A stretch of 13,440 bases of DNA from Acidiferrobacter sp. Lineage in GTDB: Bacteria; Pseudomonadota; Gammaproteobacteria; Arenicellales; UBA868. Below are positions 7,093 to 13,440 of the stretch, one piece after another. The first letter of the stretch is position 1. Every line of letters begins with the position of its first letter. The stretch spans positions 5,281-18,720 of the forward strand of contig NZKZ01000019.1 in assembly GCA_002694065.1 (NCBI GenBank), given 5' to 3'. The notes under the pieces were generated by a model. That model had not been told where the DNA came from and did no database searches. It worked only from the letters and a program-made list of their open reading frames with translations. The position numbers were made by a program, and so were the translations under genes.

Positions 7093-8200
7093 AGGGCGAT
7101 GTCACTGCCTCGCGCATCCATTGCTGCAACGCTTTGATTGAATGTTCTGAATTAACGCCCCCATTGGGATCGACGACCAGGGGTCCCGGCCGATAACCAC
7201 GATTATTGAATCCGCGCTGCTGGGATTCCACAAGATGGATATCCTCTTCAACGGTGGTTTCCCGATCCTGGATAGCGAGATCATGGATGACCTCCGAACT
7301 GATACCCTCGGCGGTAAACCACCCTCGCGCAATGGTCACGGCATCGACCGCGGTCGGTTGCCAATGATAGGTATTGAGTACATTTCCCGGATACACCTGA
7401 AAGGAAAATGTGGGCCACAGATACCAGGATGAGTAGTCCCCGGCATGCTCGTTGGCACCCAGATCAATTGGGTAGGTCATCTTCTCGAGATTCTGGCACT
7501 CGGTCGTGTGGCGAAGACAATATCCCTGCGGCTGGATGTCATAGGTGTCTGGCTTGACCACCCCGGTCGAGAAGGTGCGATGATTGATTCGGCAGTGATA
7601 ACACTCCGAATAGTTCTCGACTGACACTTTCCAGTTACACCGCTCCTGAGCCTCGATGGTCTCAAGCGGCGTCAGATCGTCAATCCGCGGAACAAACTCC
7701 CGCAGTTCTGCCTCAACACCCGGAAACCAGTCCTCCATCGGATCCGCATTGTCATCAAGATTGACAAAGATGAAGCCGCAGAATTCCTGCGTGCGGACAG
7801 GCGTCAGGCAGATACTCTCTCGCACACTTTCCGGTACGACCTCGGTATTGGGTCCGCGCAAAAGATGGCCGTCAAGACGATAGGTCCAGGCATGATAAGG
7901 GCAAACCAGCGTTTTCTTGCCCTCACCCTGTCCTGAAACCAACTGATGCGCGCGGTGCTGGCAAACGTTATAAAAGGTATGGAGCGCGTTATTGCTGTCG
8001 CGGATACAAAAGAGACCCTGGCCTGCAATATCAAAACTGAAGTAGTCCCCAGGCTTCGCAACCTGGGAAACGTGGCCGGCGTACTGCCAGGTACGGGCAA
8101 AAAGGCCGCTGCACTCCTTCTGGTAAAGCGCCTCGCTGGTGTAATAGGCCGCATCCAGGGCATGGACAACCTCATGCTCTTGTATCGGCGAATCGCTCAT
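7091..8200 (-). CDS. Rieske non-heme iron oxygenase alpha subunit, GbcA/CntA-like
   Basis: 369 residues. Seen: a Rieske domain with C80-Q-H82 and C100-x2-H103 (NVCQHRAH, CPYHAW), then a catalytic domain with E199-x2-H202-x4-H207 (SECYHCRINH) and D320 (EED) as the iron ligands. The bridging residue between the centres is Glu (E199), as in carnitine oxygenase CntA, where ring dioxygenases usually have Asp. Known: this group cleaves C-N bonds of quaternary amines (glycine betaine, carnitine, stachydrine), using electrons from a separate ferredoxin reductase. Start: ATG at 8200, only 4 bp after the regulator stop, with GAGG just upstream and GGAGG further back; an upstream ATG at 8296 sits inside the regulator gene. 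No reductase gene lies in this window. The class is certain; the betaine-type substrate is likely but unproven. Confidence 0.9.
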   Translation of the reverse strand: MSDSPIQEHEVVHALDAAYYTSEALYQKECSGLFARTWQYAGHVSQVAKPGDYFSFDIAGQGLFCIRDSNNALHTFYNVCQHRAHQLVSGQGEGKKTLVCPYHAWTYRLDGHLLRGPNTEVVPESVRESICLTPVRTQEFCGFIFVNLDDNADPMEDWFPGVEAELREFVPRIDDLTPLETIEAQERCNWKVSVENYSECYHCRINHRTFSTGVVKPDTYDIQPQGYCLRHTTECQNLEKMTYPIDLGANEHAGDYSSWYLWPTFSFQVYPGNVLNTYHWQPTAVDAVTIARGWFTAEGISSEVIHDLAIQDRETTVEEDIHLVESQQRGFNNRGYRPGPLVVDPNGGVNSEHSIKALQQWMREAVTSP

Positions 8201-8204
8201 AACC

Positions 8205-9113
8205 TCAGGTGTTTTCCTCCAAGTAAATACCAAGGTCATACCTACGCTGGTGAAAACGCTCAATACTGGCAATAACCGACTCGTCGAGATCTGCAATTAC
8301 AAATGCCATCAATGATTCCAGCAAGGCAGAAAGCGCGACAGTCGATATAAACATTAAGGGTGTATCAACAGATATTTGAAATTGATAATCAGCGCCCTCA
8401 AAAATGGGTGACGCTGGGCTATCTGATACGGCAATAATCCTTACTCCCTGTGTACGTGCCACCTTTACTGCCTCCACGACTTCACGGCGGTAAGGCTTGA
8501 AAGTCATCGCGAGCAATACATCTCGACTATCGGCATGAACCAATCCATCGACCGGTACAGAACCTTCCTGGGGTATCGAAACAACGTTATCAATTGCCAT
8601 GTTAGCGAGATAAGCAAAATTTTCAGCCGCGGCATTGACCAGGCCCACACCGAGTACATAAGTCTTGCGCGCGTTCACAATTTGATCCGCGGCAGCCTTT
8701 AGATCGACTGACTTGTTTAGTGCGTAGAGTTTTTCCATGTTGGCGATAGTCGCCGCAGCACCCTCTGCATAAATGTTATCGGGCACACCCCCGGAAATGA
8801 GGGACTGCAGCCATTTCGCCTGCTCACGATAGAAATAATCACCGTGACGGATCTGTTCCCGAAACGGCTGGCGAAAATCTTCATATCCCTCAAAACCAAT
8901 CCTGCGCGCCATCCGAACTAGCGAGTTTGGTTTAACCCTAGCCTTAGCGGCGATCTCTCGGATCGAACTGACCCCAATCTCGTTGGGATTCTCTAGAACA
9001 TAGGCCGCGGTTTTCTGTAGTTCTGGCGTGAGACTGGATAACGACTCGGCCAGATACTGTAATAAGTGCCCTACCTCAGGGAACTTCTCAATTGGTACAC
9101 TTGTTTGTTTCAT
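8205..9113 (-). CDS. RpiR-family transcriptional regulator (HTH plus SIS domain)
   Basis: 302 residues. Seen: an N-terminal helix-turn-helix at about 25-90 (LTPELQKTAAYVLENP, then IREIAAKARVKPNSLVRMARRIGFEGYEDF), and a C-terminal SIS sugar-isomerase-like ligand domain at about 140-270 (VLGVGLVNAAAENFAYLA, AMTFKPYRREVVEAV, GVRIIAVSDSPASP). Known: RpiR proteins bind palindromic operators and respond to phosphosugars or other small ligands. Start: ATG at 9113; a further upstream start would push the coding region into the promoter and operator. It is the first gene of the minus-strand unit and faces the plus-strand unit, so it probably controls both and itself. A perfect palindrome lies 10 bp upstream of the ATG, with a related copy inside codons 4-7. 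The ligand is unknown, presumably a pathway substrate or product. Confidence 0.9.
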   Translation of the reverse strand: MKQTSVPIEKFPEVGHLLQYLAESLSSLTPELQKTAAYVLENPNEIGVSSIREIAAKARVKPNSLVRMARRIGFEGYEDFRQPFREQIRHGDYFYREQAKWLQSLISGGVPDNIYAEGAAATIANMEKLYALNKSVDLKAAADQIVNARKTYVLGVGLVNAAAENFAYLANMAIDNVVSIPQEGSVPVDGLVHADSRDVLLAMTFKPYRREVVEAVKVARTQGVRIIAVSDSPASPIFEGADYQFQISVDTPLMFISTVALSALLESLMAFVIADLDESVIASIERFHQRRYDLGIYLEENT

Positions 9114-9133
9114 TGAATAAATTGTACACTTGT
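9095..9133. repeat. Pair of 10-bp direct repeats at the regulator start
   Basis: GTACACTTGT occurs exactly at 9095-9104 and 9124-9133, 29 bp apart, close to three helical turns, so a regulator could bind both on the same DNA face. The first copy lies within early codons of the RpiR gene, the second within its leader. Reading outward on the minus strand, both sites continue into AATT (with one extra C in the first), which makes chance less likely. Confidence 0.6.
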
Positions 9134-9228
9134 ACCTTATATTATGCGATACCTGTAAACACCTGATTCGTTTCGGTTGACGCACAGTCCTAATCATCAG
9201 CCGACCCTGACCCCTTCAGCCATTACCC
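9114..9228. promoter_or_regulatory. Divergent promoter region between the two operons
   Basis: This 115-bp gap separates the divergent starts at 9113 (minus) and 9229 (plus). Its half nearer the regulator is AT-rich (9114-9160, with TATATTAT around 9138-9145), fitting promoter melting. I could not pick a -35/-10 pair with correct spacing for either direction. The half nearer the flavoprotein gene (9180-9228) is GC-richer and shows no Shine-Dalgarno before ATG 9229. Confidence 0.65.
9124..9135. promoter_or_regulatory. Palindromic operator, probable RpiR binding site
   Basis: GTACACTTGTAC is a perfect inverted repeat of GTACA around a CT centre, placed 10 bp upstream of the regulator ATG and within the divergent control region. 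It overlaps the second direct-repeat copy. By position it suits repression of the regulator operon and possibly of the facing operon. Binding by this protein is inferred from proximity only. Confidence 0.55.
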
Positions 9229-11193
9229 ATGTACGAAAACCTTTTTGAGCCAATCAGTCTCGGCCCATCCGAGATAAGAAACAGGATTTTTAACCCTCCG
9301 CATGGGACAACACTGGGAGTCAACGGTCTCGTCAGCGATCAACTCATCGCCTACCATGAAGCCCGAGCAAGAGGAGGAGCGGGGCTGATTATCCTGGAAG
9401 GCATGGCCTTCCATCCAAGCTTTGCTTTTGAGTCGGCTTACCTCAATGCCGGGCGTGATGACATTATTCCGGGCATGACAGAGTTAGCCCGCGCCTGTCG
9501 TGGGCATGGTACGGCCGTTTTTGGGCAGTTGTTCCATGCCGGTCGATCCGTTCGTTACAGTCATGATGGGTCCCGACCCTTAGTCTTTTCAGCATCGGAT
9601 ACGCCCGACGATCGCTATCGGGTGGTACCCATCCCGATGTCCAACGACATGGTCTGGGAAGTCATTGAAAGTTACGCTACAGCGGCCGCACGTCTCGCTG
9701 AAGCCGGACTCGACGGCATTGAAATTCTTGCCAGCCAGGGATACCTGATCGGACAGTTCCTTAATCCCATCACCAATCGCCGTGATGACGAGTTTGGTGG
9801 CAGTTTAGAAAACCGTATGCGGTTTTTATCGGAGTCTATCGCAAGGACCCGTCAGGCTATTGGGAGTTCAAAAACACTCGGCATTCGAATCACGCTTGAT
9901 GAGAAAACTCAATTCGGTATGGAAGCAGGAGAGGCGATCAAAGTCTGCCAAGCCCTAGAGCATGAAGGCCACCTGGATTATTTCAGCGTAATCTCAGGCT
10001 CATCCGCCTCACCCGATGGCTGGATCCACGTTTTTCCTCCCATGGCGGTACCGCCAGCTTTCGTCGCCAATGATGCAGCACAACTGAGATCTGTGGTTAC
10101 CAAGCCCGTGCTGGTTGCAGGCCGTATCAACCAGGCCCAAGCTGCGTCACAGATATTGAGCGAAGGCAAAGCGGACATGATCGGTATGGTACGGGCCTTG
10201 ATCGCTGACCCCGAATTTCCTAATAAAGTAGCGGCGAACCGAAGCGACGATATCCGAGCATGCATTGGTTGTAACCAAGCCTGTGTCGGGCATCGCCTGA
10301 CCCACCATGCCATCTCCTGCATACAGAATCCGGTTACCGGCCGGGAACTTGAATTCCGACCCCGATCAACGCAACCCAAACGATTGGTGTGGGTGATTGG
10401 TGGTGGCCCAGGTGGTATGAAAGCGGCTATCACGGCCGCTGACCAGGGGCATGAAGTCATCCTTTTTGAAAAGCAACCCAAACTGGGTGGTCAAGTCAAT
10501 TTGGCTGAAAGACTACCCGGTCGATCTGAATTTGGCGGTGTTACCACCAATCTGATGAGCGAACTTGATCGTAGTTCTGTACGAGTCTGCTTATCGTCTT
10601 CAGCGACCACCGAGGCATTTCACACTATAGGGCCAGATGCCGTGATCATCAGTACAGGTGCTGTCCCCCGTCTGCCTGAAGTTGAGATCATCGACACACA
10701 GTTTCTAAGCGCATGGTCAGTCATCGCTGGTGAAAAACCCGCAGGTCAGAATGTGGTGATTGCCGACTGGAGTTCAGATTGGTCCGGGATGGGCGTTGCT
10801 CACATGCTTGCATTGAGTGGTTATAAGGTCAGGCTTTTCTCAGGGGCAAGCACTTGCGGCGAGTCCATACCTGCGATTGTGCGGGATCAATGGTTTGGCG
10901 AACTTGAAAGTCTCAAAGTTGAATTGACCTGCTATGCACGTTTTTTTGGGGCCGAAGACCAGACTGCATTTTTTCAGCACACCATCAATGGCGAAGCGAT
11001 TACTTGTGAAGATGTAGACGCGGTTGTCAGCTGCTATCCACCTCGGTCCAACAATGATTGTAATTGGATCGGTCAACTAAAGACTTCGGGTACGCAACCT
11101 CTTCAGATCAAAACCATCGGTGACGCGTTAGCCCCCCGGACCGTTGAGGAGGCGGTGCTTGAGGGTTTTAAGGCGGCATGGATGATCGGGTAG
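9229..11193 (+). CDS. Old Yellow Enzyme/FadH-like flavoprotein, probable N-methyl amine demethylase
   Basis: 654 residues with the three-part plan of 2,4-dienoyl-CoA reductase and trimethylamine dehydrogenase: an FMN TIM barrel (about 1-340; NLFEPISLGPSEIRNRIF, GQLFHAGR, QFLNPITNRRDDEFGGSLENR), a 4Fe-4S cluster with C345-x2-C348-x3-C352-x11-C364, and FAD/NAD-binding domains (IGGGPGGMKAA at about 390-400; ADWSSDWSGMGVA at about 518-530). The usual His-x2-His substrate motif in EIHAAHG is EILASQG here (L167, Q170), so ene-reduction by the standard mechanism is unlikely. Known relatives with changed active sites demethylate N-methylproline (stachydrine pathway, StcD-like) or dimethylglycine. Followed 42 bp later by a Rieske oxygenase and then an epimerase-like enolase, matching the betaine demethylation order. 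The start matches the family N-terminus but lacks a clear Shine-Dalgarno. Confidence 0.88.
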   Translation: MYENLFEPISLGPSEIRNRIFNPPHGTTLGVNGLVSDQLIAYHEARARGGAGLIILEGMAFHPSFAFESAYLNAGRDDIIPGMTELARACRGHGTAVFGQLFHAGRSVRYSHDGSRPLVFSASDTPDDRYRVVPIPMSNDMVWEVIESYATAAARLAEAGLDGIEILASQGYLIGQFLNPITNRRDDEFGGSLENRMRFLSESIARTRQAIGSSKTLGIRITLDEKTQFGMEAGEAIKVCQALEHEGHLDYFSVISGSSASPDGWIHVFPPMAVPPAFVANDAAQLRSVVTKPVLVAGRINQAQAASQILSEGKADMIGMVRALIADPEFPNKVAANRSDDIRACIGCNQACVGHRLTHHAISCIQNPVTGRELEFRPRSTQPKRLVWVIGGGPGGMKAAITAADQGHEVILFEKQPKLGGQVNLAERLPGRSEFGGVTTNLMSELDRSSVRVCLSSSATTEAFHTIGPDAVIISTGAVPRLPEVEIIDTQFLSAWSVIAGEKPAGQNVVIADWSSDWSGMGVAHMLALSGYKVRLFSGASTCGESIPAIVRDQWFGELESLKVELTCYARFFGAEDQTAFFQHTINGEAITCEDVDAVVSCYPPRSNNDCNWIGQLKTSGTQPLQIKTIGDALAPRTVEEAVLEGFKAAWMIG

Positions 11194-11235
11194 ATTAACA
11201 GTTGTGCGCAACACCGGCCACAACAGGAATAATTC

Positions 11236-12393
11236 ATGAATAGCAATCAGTGGTTCGACTCAACCCTGTGGGATCGCCTGAGTGCGCCAACAGCAGAAGG
11301 GTCTACTTTGCCGAACGCGGCTTATGTCGACCCCGACTTCTTTGCAGCAGAAAGAGATTGCGTCTTTAAGCGCCACTGGGTCTTTGCTGAGTTTGCGCAT
11401 CTTTTGGCCGAGCCGGGATCTGTTCGTCCGGTCGAAGTTGCCGGCCAGTCGCTGCTGCTGACCAAAGATACCGACGGCGTCATCCGCGCCTTCCACAACG
11501 TCTGTATCCACCGCGGTGCGGTCCTGATTGAAGAGCCGAGATCCGACTGCCGCAACATCGTGTGTCCGAATCACTCCTGGAGCTACAGCCTCAAGGGCAA
11601 ACTCCTCGCCCGACCTCATTTTTTTGGTGGAGATCAGCACGATACGAAACCCGCGGAGTGCACAAGCAATAACCTTGTCGAGATCGCCTGCCACACCTGG
11701 CACGACTGGGTATTCGTCAATATCTCGGGAGACGCGGGGCCGTTTTCGTCGTACATCGCCCCGGTGCTTGAAAAAATCGCTGATTACAACCTTGACTCGC
11801 TTCGTCTGGGCGGCACTTTGAGTTTTGATATCGAAGCCAACTGGAAACTTGCGGTAGAGAACTTCATTGAGCCCTATCATGTCTTCTCCTGTCATCCCTG
11901 GCTGCACTCTTTTGTCACTATGGCGGAACGGGATGCGCCCACCTTTGAAGATCACATTCTGCTGTGCGGCTATACCTTCCAACGAACCGATCCTGCCCGC
12001 GGAGAGGGCCTCCCCTACTTCCCGGGCCTGCCGGAACACAAGAAAAACCGCGGTGACTGGTTTGTGCTCTTTCCAAATTTCGCGTTCGAGATCTTTCCCG
12101 ACCAACTGGCGACCCTGGTCACGACACCCATCAGTGCCCAATCCAGCAGGGAAACGATCAGTCTCTACTTTGTGGGTGAAGGAGCTGATGGTGAGCAGTT
12201 CCGGGCAGCTCGAGATACCGTCATCAAGAATTGGCATGACCTTAATCTTGAAGACATCGGCATTCTCGAGCGTATGCAGCGCGGCCGCCTCTCTGATGGC
12301 TTCAATGGAGGAGTACTCTCTCCCTACTGGGATCCGGTGCAACAGCACTTCGCCCGTCTGATCTATAAAGCCATGGCCTCGACCAGCCAATGA
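11236..12393 (+). CDS. Rieske non-heme iron oxygenase alpha subunit, betaine N-demethylase-like
   Basis: 385 residues. Seen: Rieske ligands C90-I-H92 and C110-x2-H113 (NVCIHRGA, CPNHSWSY), and catalytic E212-x2-H215-x4-H220 with D340 (IEPYHVFSCH, NLEDIG). Again Glu takes the place of the bridging Asp, as in CntA-type C-N-cleaving oxygenases. Known: in proline betaine and hydroxyproline betaine breakdown such an enzyme removes the first N-methyl group as formaldehyde, using electrons from a separate reductase. It differs clearly from the other Rieske protein in this window, with longer N-terminus and different catalytic domain, so the two probably act on different substrates. The start is ATG 11236 behind CAGGAA with 9-nt spacing. 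Its place between a flavoprotein demethylase and an HpbD-like enolase supports the betaine role. No reductase partner is present. Confidence 0.9.
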   Translation: MNSNQWFDSTLWDRLSAPTAEGSTLPNAAYVDPDFFAAERDCVFKRHWVFAEFAHLLAEPGSVRPVEVAGQSLLLTKDTDGVIRAFHNVCIHRGAVLIEEPRSDCRNIVCPNHSWSYSLKGKLLARPHFFGGDQHDTKPAECTSNNLVEIACHTWHDWVFVNISGDAGPFSSYIAPVLEKIADYNLDSLRLGGTLSFDIEANWKLAVENFIEPYHVFSCHPWLHSFVTMAERDAPTFEDHILLCGYTFQRTDPARGEGLPYFPGLPEHKKNRGDWFVLFPNFAFEIFPDQLATLVTTPISAQSSRETISLYFVGEGADGEQFRAARDTVIKNWHDLNLEDIGILERMQRGRLSDGFNGGVLSPYWDPVQQHFARLIYKAMASTSQ

Positions 12394-12403
12394 CCTGCTT
12401 GCT

Positions 12404-12419
12404 CCGTTCACCGGAACGG
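12404..12419 (+). other. Small hairpin between Rieske oxygenase and enolase
   Basis: CCGTTC and GAACGG pair around an ACCG loop, 10 bp after the Rieske stop. There is no T-run, so a terminator is unlikely; it may stabilise the upstream mRNA or lower read-through into the enolase gene. It may also be chance. Confidence 0.35.
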
Positions 12420-12448
12420 GCCGCTTGAACAATCCCCATACCAGATCT

Positions 12449-13440
12449 GTGCGCCTTAACAAGATTGAACTTTGGGATCTCAAGATTCCCTTTCGGGACG
12501 GCCCTTACAGGATGTCGCATGTGGTTCAGGAAACCACCTTCGGTAAGGTTCTGTGCCTGCATACCGATAACGGAATCTGCGGTCTTGGTGAGATCGTGCC
12601 CGCCCCGCCGCTGGAGCCTCAAGAGCGCCTTGCGCGCTATTCAGAAACCCTTCCCTTGTTATCTAATCTCATTGGAGAGCCGCATACTTCTATTAAGGAA
12701 CTGATCAACGCTCTTCAGGAAAGAGATGCTTCCTGGAATGGCATTACTTTCGGAATGGAGACCGCCTATTACGATCTTCTGGCACGCCAAAGCGAAGCAA
12801 CGTTTGCCGATGTGCTGGGAGGTGCACGGGATACCAGCATAGAGGACTATTTCTCCATCTCTGAAGAAGATCCGGCGCGGGTTCGCGTCAGAATGGCGAT
12901 GGCCGGATCACAACGAAAGGTCATTCAGATCAAGGTAGGAGTCTATAGCCTTGCACATGAATTGGGGCTCATCCGAACGGCGCTTGACCTCATGACCGAA
13001 TCTCAGATCCTGTTGGCTGATGCCAACGGAGGCTGGTCGCCTGAACAGGCGGAGGAAGCAATTAACGCGATTCAGGATACCCGCCTCATTTGGGAGGAGC
13101 CCTGCCAGTTTTACGAAGAAAATCGGAATCTGTGTCGGTCTTTCGATGCGCAAATACTGCTGGATGGCGAGACCAGTAGGGATGCTGAAACCGCAAAACG
13201 TGCGATTCTTGACGGCACGGCCTATGGCATGTGCATCAAGCCCGCTTTGGTCGGTGGACTGGGCATTGCCCGGCAGATTCGCGATCTTTGCGCGGAGGCA
13301 GGGATTAAGATGCGGATTGATGGTCCCTGGTGTGGCGACATCGCTAGCGCGGCCATCGTCAATCTGGCGATGGGCGCCCCGCCTGATCTTCTCATCGCCG
13401 GCTGTGATCTGCGAGAGCCGTTAAGCCGTGATCCTGATCT
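12449..13440 (+). CDS. Enolase-superfamily enzyme, hydroxyproline-betaine 2-epimerase-like (3' end beyond window)
   Basis: The first 330 residues are present, so roughly 30-50 are missing compared with the family. Seen: K162 (IQIKVG), metal ligands D191 (ADANGGW), E217 (WEEPC) and D239 or E241 (LLDGET), K264 (CIKPALVGGL), and W294 in DGPWCGDIAS. The Lys pair and the Trp sit at the same places as K163, K265 and the cation-binding Trp of HpbD, as I recall it. The third ligand region has an extra Gly (DGE rather than DE), which is atypical. Known: HpbD moves the alpha proton of (hydroxy)proline betaine to switch L to D form before demethylation. Start: GTG 12449, giving MRLNKIELW like family N-termini; TTG 12425 behind GGA is possible and the frame stays open further upstream. 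Function by similarity and neighbours; epimerase or dehydratase cannot be separated. Confidence 0.83.
   Translation, partial: MRLNKIELWDLKIPFRDGPYRMSHVVQETTFGKVLCLHTDNGICGLGEIVPAPPLEPQERLARYSETLPLLSNLIGEPHTSIKELINALQERDASWNGITFGMETAYYDLLARQSEATFADVLGGARDTSIEDYFSISEEDPARVRVRMAMAGSQRKVIQIKVGVYSLAHELGLIRTALDLMTESQILLADANGGWSPEQAEEAINAIQDTRLIWEEPCQFYEENRNLCRSFDAQILLDGETSRDAETAKRAILDGTAYGMCIKPALVGGLGIARQIRDLCAEAGIKMRIDGPWCGDIASAAIVNLAMGAPPDLLIAGCDLREPLSRDPD

Noticed and set aside
11201..11224. GTTGTG/CACAAC inverted repeat between the flavoprotein and the second Rieske gene
   Set aside because: Only 6 bp with a 12-nt loop and no T-run, so not a terminator; within chance expectation.
11260..12483. 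Long minus-strand open frame (407 codons) opposite the second Rieske oxygenase
   Set aside because: It is antisense to a gene with all Rieske and iron ligands in place, shows no recognisable domain, and reflects codon composition of the real gene.

Overview
The window holds eleven protein-coding genes in two divergent transcription units on either side of one short control region (9114-9228). It has moderate to high GC, tight bacterial gene spacing with Shine-Dalgarno sites, and catabolic enzyme families common in Pseudomonadota. A marine or host-associated proteobacterium that feeds on methylated amines is plausible, but the sequence alone does not fix the taxon.

Minus-strand unit, read from 9113 down to 1: an RpiR-type regulator; a Rieske oxygenase of the betaine/carnitine type; a maleate isomerase/arylmalonate decarboxylase-like protein; a PAPS-type sulfotransferase; two mandelate racemase-type enolase-superfamily enzymes (a cis-3-hydroxyproline dehydratase-like one and a divergent one); a zinc-free MDR oxidoreductase; and an MttB-family methyltransferase homologue without pyrrolysine. 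A strong hairpin terminator follows at 384-410. After it comes the start of an FAD amine oxidoreductase that runs off the left edge. Spacing between genes is mostly 1-50 bp, so the eight genes before the terminator look like one operon led by its own regulator.

Plus-strand unit, from 9229 to the right edge: an Old Yellow Enzyme/FadH-like flavoprotein whose usual catalytic His pair is replaced, as expected of an amine demethylase rather than an ene-reductase; a second Rieske oxygenase; and a third enolase-superfamily enzyme, cut by the window end, resembling hydroxyproline-betaine 2-epimerase (HpbD). Epimerase, Rieske N-demethylase and flavoprotein N-demethylase is the set known for proline betaine and hydroxyproline betaine breakdown.

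The joint reading is a locus for catabolism of one or more N-methylated cyclic amino acids or related betaines. The plus-strand unit would strip methyl groups from an epimerised betaine. The minus-strand unit would process a hydroxylated or otherwise modified relative. The combination of three enolase-superfamily enzymes, two Rieske oxygenases, an MttB homologue, a sulfotransferase and an Asp/Glu-racemase-fold enzyme does not match a pathway I can name, so the substrate is open. A perfect palindrome with a second direct-repeat copy at the start of the regulator gene is the likely RpiR operator. No transporter, Rieske reductase, corrinoid protein, tRNA, rRNA, CRISPR or mobile element is visible.
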